A stretch of 44,286 nt of DNA from Lingula anatina (taxonomy: Eukaryota > Brachiopoda > Lingulata > Lingulida > Lingulidae). The notes below the pieces were generated by a model. That model was not told where the DNA came from. It worked only from the letters and a program-made list of their open reading frames with translations, and ran no database searches. This document shows, in pieces, positions 33,217-44,286 of the stretch. Position numbers and translations under genes: made by a program. The DNA is taken from positions 918,730 through 963,015 of the forward strand of contig NW_019775291.1 in assembly GCF_001039355.2 (NCBI RefSeq), read 5' to 3'. Every line of letters begins with the position of its first letter. The stretch's first letter is position 1.

Positions 33217-34188
33217 TCATTCAAGTAAGGTATAACCATATCTCACCTTCAACTTGTGAAATAATTTGTTAAATCTGTCATCTTCCATCATGAGGGTCAT
33301 TTGCTTTTTGGCCTTCTTTGTGGCAGACTGGAGTAAATAGCTAAACACAGACTGGAAGATGTCATTCAGCATACAGTAGGGGACTTCAGCCCATCCTGTA
33401 AAGATGAAAAACATTGTATAGATTTTCATAAATGTGTAAACTCAGGGCCCCCTAATATAGCCTAAGCTAAAATCTTTTCAGGAATATTTGACATATAAAG
33501 TTTGATAGGACTAGACATGCTATGACAAAGACTTGCATTAGTAAATGTTACCCCTATGAAGATTCACTTTTCTTTTAGCCACCAAACTGAGGGCAAACAG
33601 AAATGGGACAGAAATAGTTCTATCTGTTCTTCCTTCATCCCATGTGTCTGCTAATTCTGTCAAAGACATCTGATGGAGTATGTTTGCCAGGACTGCCAAT
33701 GCCCCCCGTGTTGTGGTGTGCTTAACTGACTCAAGATCTCGCCCCTTCATGTGTTTTGACAAGGAGGTAAGAAAGGCGAGTTTCTCTTCTTTTGTCATAC
33801 AAGAGAGACGGAAAGCAAACAGCTGGGTTTCTGCATAAAATATCACATCTGCCATGCCAGCATCTGTACAACTTGCCAGTCTGAAATGGATTGGATAATT
33901 TATTTGCATTTAGTTTTTTTAAAAGAAACTCTTAGCTAAAAGTCTCTTCGCTTTTGTTTAATATCTTACCTGTTTTCCATTTTGTCTTAATATTCTTTTA
34001 TGTTAATTTTTAAGTATTGTAAATTCAACTGATCTTTGAGGGATTTAAGGCATCAAATAAATATTATTATTATCACTATTTATGATTTTAGTCCCCAAAC
34101 GTAACAAACAAATTATCCATATTCAAGTTTGAACATTTTAAGCCATATGTGTTAGACACTGCAGATCTAGACTTTGGGCAGTACAGCC

Positions 34189-34219
<31 letters not shown>

Positions 34220-34557
34220 TATTATCAAAAAATAATTAAGTTGGAGATGGAGCTGAACTACAAGAATATAACTACATAATTATACCTTAATACAAAATGA
34301 GAAATTTTATCTTTTAATGTTCCCTGTATAAGACATTCTGAATGTTCCACATGCTGCAACTGCATGCAGAGGTCTGTTGCCTGTATTACATCCCCTTTAC
34401 AAGCAGCTAACTGAATCAAGAACTGCAATCTCTCCATGGCAAACTGTTCCAGGCGGGACAGGGAGACATTGCCACTTGGAATTGTGAAATAAAATGTCAT
34501 TGCATATCTTCTTTCAGTCTGTAACGAAAATGTTTGATCCAATAAATATATGGGCAT
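33217..34557 (-). pseudogene. Second copy of PRIM2-like exons 1-3 (haplotig or partial duplication)
   Basis: Exon 1 at 34557-34286 (MPIYLLDQTF start), plus exons equivalent to 31925-31597 and 31440-31292, all with intact splice sites and open frames. Amino-acid differences from copy 1 are few (for example LSVFGC versus QSVFSY, and LRQ versus LHQ). No exons 4-6 follow, so on its own it encodes no Fe-S domain. The spread of silent and replacement changes fits two alleles of a heterozygous diploid better than decay. Confidence 0.8.
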
Positions 34558-35564
34558 ATATCCTTATGATCACCATGTTCATTTATTATTAAAATATGCA
34601 GTTAAGACAATAGAAGTAATTATCTAAGTAACAGTTTTATTTAAGAATGAATTACTAAATATTTATTGTTTAGTTTGATTATCAAGGCTCTCAGCACACA
34701 GTGTTGACAGTACCTGTAACTGACTGGTTTTATTAAGTTTTACTCAGCAACCTTTTTACATGTACCATTTAAACTGGAAATGTCAAAGGTATGCTGATTA
34801 ATTTATACTAATGAGTATAACGTAGAGTTATTGGAACCTTCAATATTTAAATGAGATCAAATTTCCAACTATTTTCCCTGTTATTTCCATATTGAAACGT
34901 CATACAGACCTACTCGTACCGTGCTACGTTCTATTTTGATCATTGGTTCATGCCTCCAACCGTCCGAGCTTTTCAAGTCAGTGGATTTATCAATCAAGTC
35001 GAAGATTACATGATCATTCGACTCTTTTACACCAATCATCCGACAACACTGCCATGAAGAGTCTATAGACAGACCTGGTTATATGTTTTCCAGTGTTCAA
35101 CATTTTATGAATAATGCATATTTGTACTCAAAACGGACGAACAAGAGACACTGACGCACAGTCCAGTTCATCGACCGCGGTAATATGCATAGATAATCAC
35201 ATGACTGTATAGACCAATAGCAAACAACGTTACACATAGATAATTACATGGACTGAAAATGAAATAATAAATTCATTTCTGGGACTGTTTAAGAAACGCT
35301 TCCTTTTATTTATAACATTAATATTTATGTAACAGTTTACATGGTATAAAAGATAAGAAAACGTAAAATAGCACCTAAACATTGGATATTTCATTAGTCC
35401 AATCAGACTATCCTTTCCAAATTTCTCCGCATTCCCTTCAGCGAAGAGAAATGAAAGGAGATTGGGATACGATAATACAATTTAATGGATATCTTTAACA
35501 CTTCAAATATTTTTCACCGCATTTATATGTGCAAATTGAACACAAAGAACAATTTTGTACTAAA

Positions 35565-35717
35565 AGCAAGGTTATTCAACGAATTATTTCTGAAAATAGA
35601 ACTCTCGTGGTCTCTCATCTCACTGACGTTCCCCAACATCCAGGCCGATTCCAAACATCCCAAGTTGAGAGTGCAGCAACAATTCTGGAGGAAATTTTTG
35701 GGATACCCAAAGCCGAT
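35565..35717 (+). other. Short unassigned open segment with protein-like composition
   Basis: The frame reads IISENRTLVVSHLTDVPQ then ESAATILEEIFG before a stop. Its spacing (LTD-V...S-V-S-A-ILE-I) loosely recalls the GAIN region of adhesion GPCRs, but there is no domain, splice pair or neighbour exon to support it. Another frame is open across 35485-35988 without resemblance to a family. May be a decayed gene or chance. Confidence 0.15.
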
Positions 35718-37802
35718 TGATGATCATAGTTATCAAGAACACCATGGAAGTATAACTTTCTATATTCACTATTGGATGTGTCTTAATATGAGGCAATGTC
35801 TCGGGATTCAACTCTATCAAGAGATCGACACGGTGCAAGGCCCCCAATGTCGTCACATCATCAGGTTTGTTTTTGGGCATTTGCTCACCTTCATCCTATT
35901 ACTGGCTTATCTCGATCAGAAGAATGGAAAGCGTCATCTTCGGGTGAAGATTGTTGCACAACATTATAGCACGATTGTGATCATTTAGTCTCTGTGACTT
36001 GATTATTTTACCAAATGTACCAAACCATTTTTCGTTCTTGACGTTTACTGTCACTGTTTGCGCTATGTCAGGCAGAATTGACTAACCGGCCTTAATGTAA
36101 AATAACTTATAATTGAGGCATTTTAACTGCAACTAAGTGGACTACATATTTCATATTGGTAATATAACTTATATACGTTTCATTCACTTTGTGGCATGTT
36201 GTCAAGTTTCATGTTTGTTGACTGTAACATTTGAAAGTTATGAATATTGCATTTTTCTTCTATGTTAACATTTTACTTTCATTTTTTCATTATTTTCAAC
36301 TTTCTTACATCAGTGATCAGGGACGAATATAAAGTAAAAAAGATTTGTGTGTGGCCAAACTAAAGCAATATTTAATTCTTTGGATATTTGAAAAATATTT
36401 TTTCTAAGTAGTGTTGTGGAAACATTGCCTTTGAACTTTCCTACCATGTACAGCACTGTATAGAAATTCCTATTTGGTTGATCAGTGAAGAAAAAAGTGA
36501 AATAAGTTCTAAGTCAGTTTTTTTATAGAAGATAAACCATAATGTCAACATCTCTTTGAATTTGTTTTATCCCTTGAAATAAAATTTTGTGAGTGGGTAG
36601 TCGGATTTAATAGTTTCTATATTTGATGAAACAGCTACCAAAGTTAGGTAGGAATACTATTACTTGTGCTGTACCGAAGTGGACAGTTCCTATTTTTACA
36701 TGGGCTGCAGAACAAGACAAATTGACACAGCTAGTTTTGGTTTTACAGTTGAAATATTGACATTACAGCTATAAACTGCTACTTTCTTCACTGACCTGTG
36801 TTGGACTAACTGCAAGATAATGTTGGTAAGTTGTGTTCACATTGTCCAGTAATCATGGTCTCTAGTTATGTGAAGGCCAGCAGTAGGTGTTGCATGCTAT
36901 TGGTGTTAGACTGCTTAGCACAGCTGTACTTGATGTCTTCCTATGTTGTGGCTAGGACCCAGTCAACATTCTCCTGGTGGGTCTTGGTTGTGGACTGCAC
37001 AGCTTCTTGGCACAGTCTTTGCACAGTCTTTGTCCATACAGAAGTGGTTGAAATTGGAAGATTTGATGTAAGATATATTTATATCATGTTCTGTGAAATG
37101 TCCATTGTTGTTCACAGTGCTAACTGATAGGTTCATAAAATAACTTAGTTATATAGGGAGAGGTGGTAAACCGTAAAATTGTGTATTTGAATATCTAGAT
37201 AGACTGGTATATAACATAATTTAGTAAGAAAAAATAGAATTTAATTTGTTTTGCTTGATAATAAGTTTTCCTCTTAGTAGACATGTATTATTGTGGTCAA
37301 GTCATAAGAGGATGAAATCCCTGGCTATCTTTCTATTAATAAATTCACTAAATGCCACAAGATTTTTCAGATGTATTTATCATTTACCTGGCCATGCATA
37401 TTTGTACATTTGGTTTCTCTTACGATATCTTGGTATACATGATTTGATTTGGTATGGAAAGCTTTAAGAATACCTGGGTATACGTAGTACATGGAAGTAA
37501 TATTATGAACATGTAGGACCCCTTTATCTTGAAGAAAATATTCGTGACTGATATATGAATAGAACAGTACAACAGTTTGTCCATTTAGCCCATGAATTCA
37601 AGGTTCATTTATGACCAATTGTGGAGTGGATATCCATTTTCAGATGTAATGTTTAGTGAATAAGAAATGTGAGGATCATTATTAAGATGGACAGAAATGC
37701 ATGTTTTGCTTGTATGTCCCATCTCGACATCTGAACCGTATTTATATTTGAAGAGGATTCTGATGTATTAGTCACCAAAAAGTAGCTAATAATCTCTCTA
37801 AG

Positions 37803-37878
37803 AAAAATGCTGATAAATTCTTTATGAAGTTTATAAACATAAAAATGCTGATAAATTCTTTATGAAGTTTATAAACAT
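37803..37878. repeat. 38-bp tandem duplication
   Basis: AAAAATGCTGATAAATTC... repeats exactly twice, noncoding. Confidence 0.95.
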
Positions 37879-37942
37879 GTTGGTTCTGATCAAGTAGATA
37901 AGAAATGTTGTACCTTAACAGTGATGATGTTAAAATGTTTAG

Positions 37943-38044
37943 CCCCAATAACTACAGGGCATTCCCTTATAGTCAGTGGTATGAGCTCTCTCCCCCCAAT
38001 AACTACAGGGCATTCCCTTATAGTCAGTGGTATGAGCTCTCTCC
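37943..38044. repeat. 51-bp tandem duplication
   Basis: CCCCAATAACTACAGGGC through GGTATGAGCTCTCTC occurs twice with period 51, nearly perfect, noncoding. Confidence 0.95.
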
Positions 38045-39598
38045 TAGATGATATACCAGAACAAACTGGCTTCTGTTCTCAGGTCTATGACTGGAAAACA
38101 TGCATGCATCATTAAACTAGATCTCAGCTCTTCCTTTGGGATATTACAAGACATGATAAGACCAGGTGAAACAGTTGTTGTTCTGTATTATGGCATATTA
38201 TAATCAGCATCCTAGATGTTACCTGTGCTATTGCCATTATACCTGTTGCATTTAGGTACTGGAATGTAGTACAGTGTGCATGCACAGAAATATATGTAAC
38301 ATTTGCTATGGTGCAGTGATGTGGAAGATGCTGCTTCCTATATTCAGTATGATCAGATATTTATATCACATATAGAATTACTGAGGGAGGATTCTGATTG
38401 TTTTAAAAAAAGTCTGTCAGTCTATGGGCAGTACTCCAGAGGGTTTACAGGGCCACTTAATATTGCTTTCTCCAGTTACATTTTTTAATTGGAATTGTGT
38501 AATCAAATTTGATGGTTGTGGTATGTTGTCTGGTGGTTATTAGTCATCCCTCATCTCTAGCCAGTTGCTATAGCACATTGCATGGTCATATACATATATT
38601 TACCAGCTCTGTATGCATGCTCATATTTATATATATATATTTACCAGCGCAGTATGTGGCTCTTATTTTGGTCCAGTAATCAGCACACCTTGTGTGAACA
38701 GGTGAACCGGCTTACAGTTAATGTTTGGTTAAGGCCGCCCATCAGGCTGAACACTACATCACCACATACACTCACCTTCATATGGAGAGGGTGGAAATCA
38801 GTTCTATGTATTTGTGTGCATGGGGTTGGGATGGTTACACTGTTGTTTTTATTTGTATTTTTCATTTTCTGTCAGTGTATTCAATATGATAAATTTCAGT
38901 TTGTTTGCATGCTAAGGTATGGTGTTAATGTATGTCACTTCTGGAACCATGCTTAATGTATGTGTCTGTATACAGAGCAGTTCTGTATATGTTTTCCGGG
39001 AGTCAGCAGTGTTCATGTTATTTACATTATGGACAGGATTCATGTTATTTGTGTCTTTGCTACGATGTCATTCCAGGGTGACAGGTCTATTCATGTACTG
39101 TGACCTGATGTACTAACCAATAATAACTCCAGAGGTGTGAAGCAGCACTCTTCTTAGAATGTGAAAAATATACAGTAAACAATTCAGATGCTGGTTAGAC
39201 TTATAATATTTAAAAGATATATCGTAACTTGTTTTGCTGGCAGAGGGTATAATCATAATAAATGCGCTGTTCAAAAGTTGTATATTTAAAATCCATGAGT
39301 TATTTTAAGACCAAAAGTTTTACTCTTTATCATTGAAATCCATTACAACAGGCCTGTGTCAAACCTTTCATGTTATATCCTTTATGTGAGGTTAATTTTA
39401 TTTTATGATTTTTTTGTTGTTAATTGTCCAATGTTGCCACAGCTGTTTATTTTTGTGTGTGTTTCTTCAAGACGGCACTTTGCAAGGATAGCTGAGAAAA
39501 TACTACAAAATGTCTTCTGTCTGTTCACTGGGACCCGAGTTTAGATGTATCATAATTGAGTGGCACTGAAATTTTAAACTGTCTCTTTTCTTCTCTAG

Positions 39599-39682
39599 TC
39601 TGGCAAAGGAGGTAAACGGAAGAATAAGTTCAAGAGGTCTGATGGCAGCTTTTCAGACAGTTCAAATAGTTTTATAAGACAG
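39599..39682 (+). CDS. CACNB: Voltage-gated calcium channel beta subunit, one internal exon (28 codons)
   Basis: A polypyrimidine tract and TCTCTAG acceptor precede 84 nt, phase 0 at both ends, ending in a GTAGGT donor. The translation is SGKGGKRKNKFKRSDG, then SFSDSSNSFIRQ. From knowledge, CaV beta subunits carry [22 protein letters not shown] at this place, just before the GSADSYTSRPSDSDVS block and the SH3-GK core, and the exon ends at the same RQ. Role: cytosolic subunit that binds the alpha1 AID through its GK domain and sets trafficking and gating. Neither the alternative first exon upstream nor the next exon (GSAxSYTSRPSD) was found in the 4.6 kb to the window edge, so this exon sits in very long introns. 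Confidence 0.8.
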
Positions 39683-40857
39683 GTAGGTATTTCTGTGTTG
39701 TTTTCAGTGAAAATGTTTGCAGAGTTATGTCTGTTATTTCTGTCATGTCTAAATGATGCTTTCTCACTACAAACAGTGTAGAAAATACTGAAAGTTATAT
39801 AATTCAGTTTGTCCTGTGCCCTGAAATAGAAATTTTGCCTGCTTTTCTCCAAATTAAGCATACATTTTGTTGCACACATTTTGGTAAAAATTCAGCTGCT
39901 GTTAGTGTCCTGATATGGCCAAGTCATTGACTGTACTATGACACACCAGTGTTATGCAGGCTATACAGTAATTACCTAGTTCTGTGAATACTAGGTGACT
40001 GCTCTATTCTTAAACTATAATGAGTTCCCAGAATGATATCAGTTAGGAAGAGGTGCTAGTATCAGACCAGGAATAGGGCAGACTGGAGGGGCATGGCTGC
40101 TATTTGCATTCCAAAGAATCTCTGTTGGAAGCAATGCATTCTACAACATCTAGGATATTTTTCACCTGTGTTGCATTTAAGCTGTAATGAGATTTCTGCC
40201 CTACACTACACACTGAGACTGCAGTTTAGTAAGAAAATAGAGGAACTTGTTTAGCAAACCAAAGATGGCACGGCACATGAGCATTTTTATAAATAACTTA
40301 AGGGATTTCCTTTGTGCCAGAGGAGGATAAACAGCTTGCTTGGCGAAAACTTGATACTTTTCACGATTTTAATCAGAAATTTGATTTTTTTCCCTTAGTC
40401 ATTTTCTGACTAAAGCAGCCCCCAGACCCCTGTTACTAAGGGCACCAAGCCGTTTCTTCTTCCATTTTCTTATAACCCAAAGTGATGTCGGTTGATAGAT
40501 GGCCAACTACTGCTGTGTACCAACTATAATTTTTACGATAAACTTTCAAACCCTTGGTTTAATGAAGAGGAGTTAAGCATCATGTAAAATATTCTGTTTA
40601 TGTCACAGTTTGTGTCAATTCTGCCTTCTCCAAAGATCTCAGTCTTTACAAAAGGCCAAAAAAAACAAAAAAACAAAAAAACTGTCAGACATTCAGTGCG
40701 ACAAATTTGAAAATTCTGTCAGACCTAAACAAAATCTTTCAAATCAAAACAAAATTATTGAAAATTATTAAAATTATATGACTTTTCTGTGTTTTTAGGT
40801 GTTTTTATTTTTTCAATCATGAACAATAAAACTAGCTTGTTTTCCATGTTTCATACA

Positions 40858-41465
40858 CAGGCCTACCCAACTACCAGACTCGGCATCTACGGATCCAGAA
40901 TAAACCAGCATATCAGACCACACTACCCGTTTTCAAGGTGTGTGTCAGATCGCATTACAGAGTATCATACCCCATCACAAATTTTGTAGGCCTACCTGTC
41001 ATCCGGGTATCGCGCCTCGTTTTCGTCAAGTAGGACTCGTATGAATACAACAACATGGTTGCTCTGTCAATCTCGTCCATCCTGCTAGCCATGAAAATAT
41101 TAAACCCCAGACAGAATATGCCTCCGCTATCAAAATTAGGTCTACTTTTCTGAATTAATATATAAGTTTGCAAGTTCTTATTTACAAAACATCATTGGCT
41201 ATGTTCGAACCTAAATTTTATATTAAAAAAAAGCGGTATTGTCAGATTTTTAGCATAAACAGGGAAAATTGCAGCAGCGCATGAATCTAGATAAGATGCA
41301 CTACTTTCCAACCCCGCTTAGGATCATAGCTATCACGTTGCGCACCAGGGAAAATTGGAATGGTGGCTGATACTCTGTAATGCGATCTGACACACACCTT
41401 GAAAACGGGTAGTGTGTTCTGATATACCGGTTTATTCTGGATCCGTAGGTAGTTGGGTAGGCCTG
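40858..41465. mobile_element. 608-bp element with about 100-bp inverted termini
   Basis: Left end CAGGCCTACCCAACTACC, and the right end is the inverse of the same sequence. Inverted homology continues about 100 bp through TACGGATCCAGAATAAACC, CACTACCCGTTTTCAAGG and GATCGCATTACAGAGTATCA. ATACA flanks both ends (40853-40857 and 41466-41470), a possible 5-bp target duplication. The centre (about 400 bp) has no transposase-like frame. Confidence 0.75.
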
Positions 41466-42001
41466 ATACACTTTCAATAATTTTAAGACAGAAAAAAGAG
41501 ATTACTGTGAAAAGTTGGTCTTTACTTTAATAAAAGGCAGTGAAGATGACATAAGGACCAAAATACATTACAAGAAGGAAGAACCTGTAGCCCAATTATG
41601 TCAATCAGAAAGCAATTTCACGTTGTGCTTAGCAATAGCATGTGCCTTGTGAAACAAAAATGAGGAAAGTGAGGTGGTCTTTTTCAGCTCTAAAATGAAT
41701 TCTTGCTACCTTTGTTTTCTTTTTGATTAAAAAAAACTGTGAACCTTCATGTGAACTTTTGTCATCTTGTCCTCTTAACACTGGATGTTCAGAAATTGTC
41801 AGAACCCATGATGAAGGAGTTGAACAGAATTTGGGTCTGGTCTCAGGTAGAAATAAAGTGTGCTTTTCATGCTTTTATACATAGTGACTTAGTTTACCTG
41901 AAAGTTTAAAGTTTGATAGATGATTATATTTTATATTCTATTAAACGTACAGAGAATCTAGCAAAACTCAGCTATGAACAGTGGTGTTATTAACAGTTTA
42001 A

Positions 42002-42258
42002 GGCTTCGTTCACATGCAATGTCTATTTTCTAATTTCTATTTTCTATTTGGGCTATCTTATGATCACGGTCTGTGGCCTGAATATCCCGCCGCGTAATTA
42101 CTGGCAGCGCGAGCCAGTTATTTATAGTAACTTATAGTAACTGGCTCGCGCTGCCAGTAATTACGCCGCGGGATATTCAGGCCACAGACCGTGATCATAA
42201 GACATACCGCAAATAGAAAATAGAATTTAGAAAATAGACATTGCATGTGAACGAAGCC
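42002..42258. mobile_element. 257-bp PIF/Harbinger-type MITE
   Basis: A near-perfect palindrome along its whole length: GGCTTCGTTCACATG at the left end and its exact inverse at the right, centred on TTATTTATAGTAACTTATAG near 42118-42137. TAA flanks both ends (41999-42001 and 42259-42261), matching the 3-bp TWA target duplication and GG..GTTCACA termini of PIF/Harbinger elements. No coding capacity. Confidence 0.88.
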
Positions 42259-43884
42259 TAAGATATGTATTTCAGGAAAGTGATATATCTAACTAGACTT
42301 TTGGTAAAGTTCTTAATTTTCTTTAGGTAACTAAGTACTGATCATTCAGGACATACTCCATCTGAATTTTTATTGTTTTGAATTGATTGGTAGGGATATT
42401 GCCTTTTTAACACCATTTTTATGTAACGTACCACACACTTGGATGTAGAAGAAAGGTATTGTTATAGCAAATAGGATTTCATTCTGTTTGCAATGTAGGA
42501 TCAGTTGAAAATTGTCATCACTTCTACAGATGACCATAAAAACCGTGGGGTGGTTTATATTTTATCAGATCCCTGCTAAAGTTGATACCTTTTTATTTTT
42601 CTTTGTCTTTTATATATAGATCAAGTTAAAGCTGATGTATTACAATGCTTAGGAATGATTTTATCCATGTGTAAGAAGATTATTCATGATATAAAGGGGC
42701 TCTATAGAGCTAAATAGATGTATTTTTAAGTGAAATATGTTTTGCTTTTCATAGCTTATATTTGGTGACAGAGTCTACTGTGGAGGCATGAGTCTAGATA
42801 GAGCTGTCCCATAACCAGAAAATTCTCTCTCCTCTAAATAATATCAGGACTCTGGAAATATGTTCATTTATATTGTAGATGATTTCATATTGCATCAAGA
42901 TAAAGGCTCTTGTGTTTTTACTAGTACTGTCATAAATTTTGTTTTGGAAGGTCAAGGCCTTTACAGGAACGTAAAATGTGGATGTTTTGGTATATGTTCA
43001 TTTCCCCTAAGCTGATTTGTTTTAGACTAGTTAATTGTGATGCCTATCCTCCTGCTGAAAGGAAAGCCTAATGGAAGCATGACAGAGAGTCTGCTGCCTC
43101 TTCTGTTCTAGAGCCTGTCAAGAGCAAGGCTTCAGGGGAATTTTAGAATTAGGTTGTACAGTAATATTGACAAGTAAGTACTGCAGAGAAACCCCATCAG
43201 GCAAGGTAGAGGGGCCTCCTATAGAGAGACAACATGGCAGTATTGATTGGCAGACACCAACTCAGCCAGCACTGGTTAGCACAGCTTTTTATTAAAATAT
43301 CTGTGGGGATGACTTGAGTGAAGGCAGACAGTCAGGACTACTTCTAGATGACATGAAGTATATATCTTACTGCAGAGAATGGTCAAGATACACTGCCACC
43401 CATTCTTTAATAATAGCACTTATGAATAATTAATTTAAAAGCAATTGATTAATTATAAGCAAAACACATTTTTCTATCTAATCCATGGATTTAGGCTGTC
43501 CTCTACAGGTGGACTCCTAGCATTGTTGTGATAAGGTGAATGGTTTGATAAGACTGTTTATAGAAGGAGAGTGGAATGTAAGATACCTCAATCTGGGAGT
43601 CTTGTCAAAATCTAGTATCCAGACCACTGTTTACTTGGAGAGTGTATCCTGGGGGTGTATTGACTCCTGGTATGAATGTCTTGATGGTCATTAAAATGAG
43701 TATATGAGAATAACATAATAAGATTGTCAGATTCAGAAAATGTTTGAATATGAATCTGATTTAAATGATTACTATTTGGTTTAATACCTGTGTGTATGTA
43801 CACCCATGTAAACCTGGTTAAGTATAGAGATCATGCCAACCTTGAACACTTCCTTATCATGTCCATCTTAATAGAGACGTGCAC

Positions 43885-44286
43885 ACGACTGAACACTGTC
43901 ATTACACTGGACATTGTTATCACACTGGACACTGTCAGCAAACTGGACACTGTCACCACACTGGACACTGTCCATACTGAATGTTGTCACCACACTGGAC
44001 ACTGTCACCACACTGAACACTGTCATTACACTGGACACTGTCACCACACTGGACACTGTCACCACACTGAACAATGTACACACTGGACACTGTCACCACA
44101 CTGGACACTGTCAGCACAGTGGACACTGTCACCACACTGGACACTGTCACCACACTGGACACTGTCCATACTGAATGCTGTCACCACACTGAACAATGTA
44201 CACACTGGACACTGTCATCACACTGGACACTGTCACCACACTGGACACTGTCCATACTGAATGCTGTCACCACACTGGATACTGTC
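43885..44286. repeat. 18-bp minisatellite running off the right edge
   Basis: More than 20 units of ACACTGGACACTGTCACC, with variants (CATACTGAATGCTGTC, GAACAATGTACAC) that themselves recur as a higher-order block. Unit length is a multiple of 3 and stop-free in several frames on both strands, so it gives long spurious open frames. Placed in the CACNB intron. Confidence 0.97.

Larger units (their letters stand above)
34558..39598. other. Head-to-head region of the PRIM2-like (-) and CACNB (+) genes; upstream CACNB intron(s)
   Basis: Promoter-side sequence at about 34960-35300 includes a CCAAT on the plus strand near 35214 and a CGACCGCGG patch. No CACNB start exon could be identified. From about 36000 to 39598 the sequence is AT-rich and noncoding, with short direct duplications at 37803-37878 (38-bp unit, twice) and 37943-38042 (51-bp unit, twice). 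Confidence 0.5.
39683..44286 (+). other. CACNB intron, to window edge
   Basis: No coding exon recognised. Holds the 608-bp inverted-repeat element, the Harbinger-type MITE and the 18-bp minisatellite. Confidence 0.6.

Noticed and set aside
34900-35000. Upstream PRIM2-like start exon MIKIERST with a GTACGA donor
   Set aside because: It would be in phase, but the ATG is lost by a single change in the other copy, whereas ATG at 32591/34557 is intact in both.
35620-35880. Minus-strand 86-codon frame and overlapping plus frames near 35.5 kb
   Set aside because: No motif, no splice sites that link to neighbours; a weak GAIN-like reading on the plus strand is too thin to call.
36831-37127. 98-codon plus frame
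   Set aside because: Hydrophobic, Cys/Val-rich low-information sequence without domain or splice context; treated as intron.
43790-44260. 156-codon His/Thr/Leu-rich frame and other frames in the minisatellite
   Set aside because: Open in several frames on both strands because the 18-bp unit lacks stops; no start context or splice evidence.

Overview
This is an invertebrate nuclear genome window: AT-rich, intron-rich, with GT-AG introns, MITE-like elements, minisatellites and simple repeats. A sarcoplasmic calcium-binding/calexcitin-type EF-hand gene points to an invertebrate. The overall look (heterozygous draft assembly, short fold-back elements, long CACNB introns) fits a lophotrochozoan such as a mollusc, but the species cannot be fixed from sequence alone.

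Seven protein-coding loci can be read, and their strands alternate strictly (+ - + - + - +). (1) 1-8315 (+): the last 19 exons of a VWA3A-like protein with two VWA domains. (2) 10615-13047 (-): an intronless-CDS 18-finger C2H2 zinc-finger protein with a four-copy 12-residue repeat. (3) 16202-20048 (+): a six-exon, 210-residue EF-hand protein (SCP/calexcitin type). (4) 22360-24663 (-): a four-exon DEDDh 3'-5' exonuclease of the ISG20L2/AEN/REXO4 group. (5) 26129-28094 (+): a four-exon MPV17L-like membrane protein. (6) 29158-32591 (-): a six-exon, 555-residue, divergent DNA primase large subunit (PRIM2-like) that keeps all four Fe-S cysteines. Its first three exons appear a second time at 33121-34957. 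(7) 39599-39682 (+): one exon of a voltage-gated calcium channel beta subunit (CACNB) inside very long introns that run off the right edge. I chained all the multi-exon models by hand; the reading phase closes at every junction. The genes form no visible pathway: this is ordinary metazoan gene order with no operon-like logic.

The most striking non-genic signal is repeated tandem duplication of 3' splice sites together with the first 25-50 nt of the downstream exon. I count five cases, four in VWA3A (exons 5, 11, 17 and 19 as numbered here) and one in the last exon of the EF-hand gene. They give arrays of two to six near-identical acceptors, of which only the last keeps the reading frame. One case would give an alternative, shorter VWA3A C-terminus. 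A twin 5' splice site lies in the EF-hand gene. These look like natural tests of splice-site choice and possible NAGNAG-like or poison-exon switches.

Two large duplications (730 bp at 19972-21432 and about 1.83 kb at 31166-34957) each meet at a single 'n'. They are most likely unmerged overlapping contigs or haplotigs rather than biology. A 547-base gap lies at 14143-14689. Mobile DNA includes a 257-bp PIF/Harbinger-type MITE with a TAA target duplication, a 608-bp element with about 100-bp inverted termini, a 264-bp CAGGG-type element, and two relatives of one hairpin MITE family. An 18-bp minisatellite fills the right edge.
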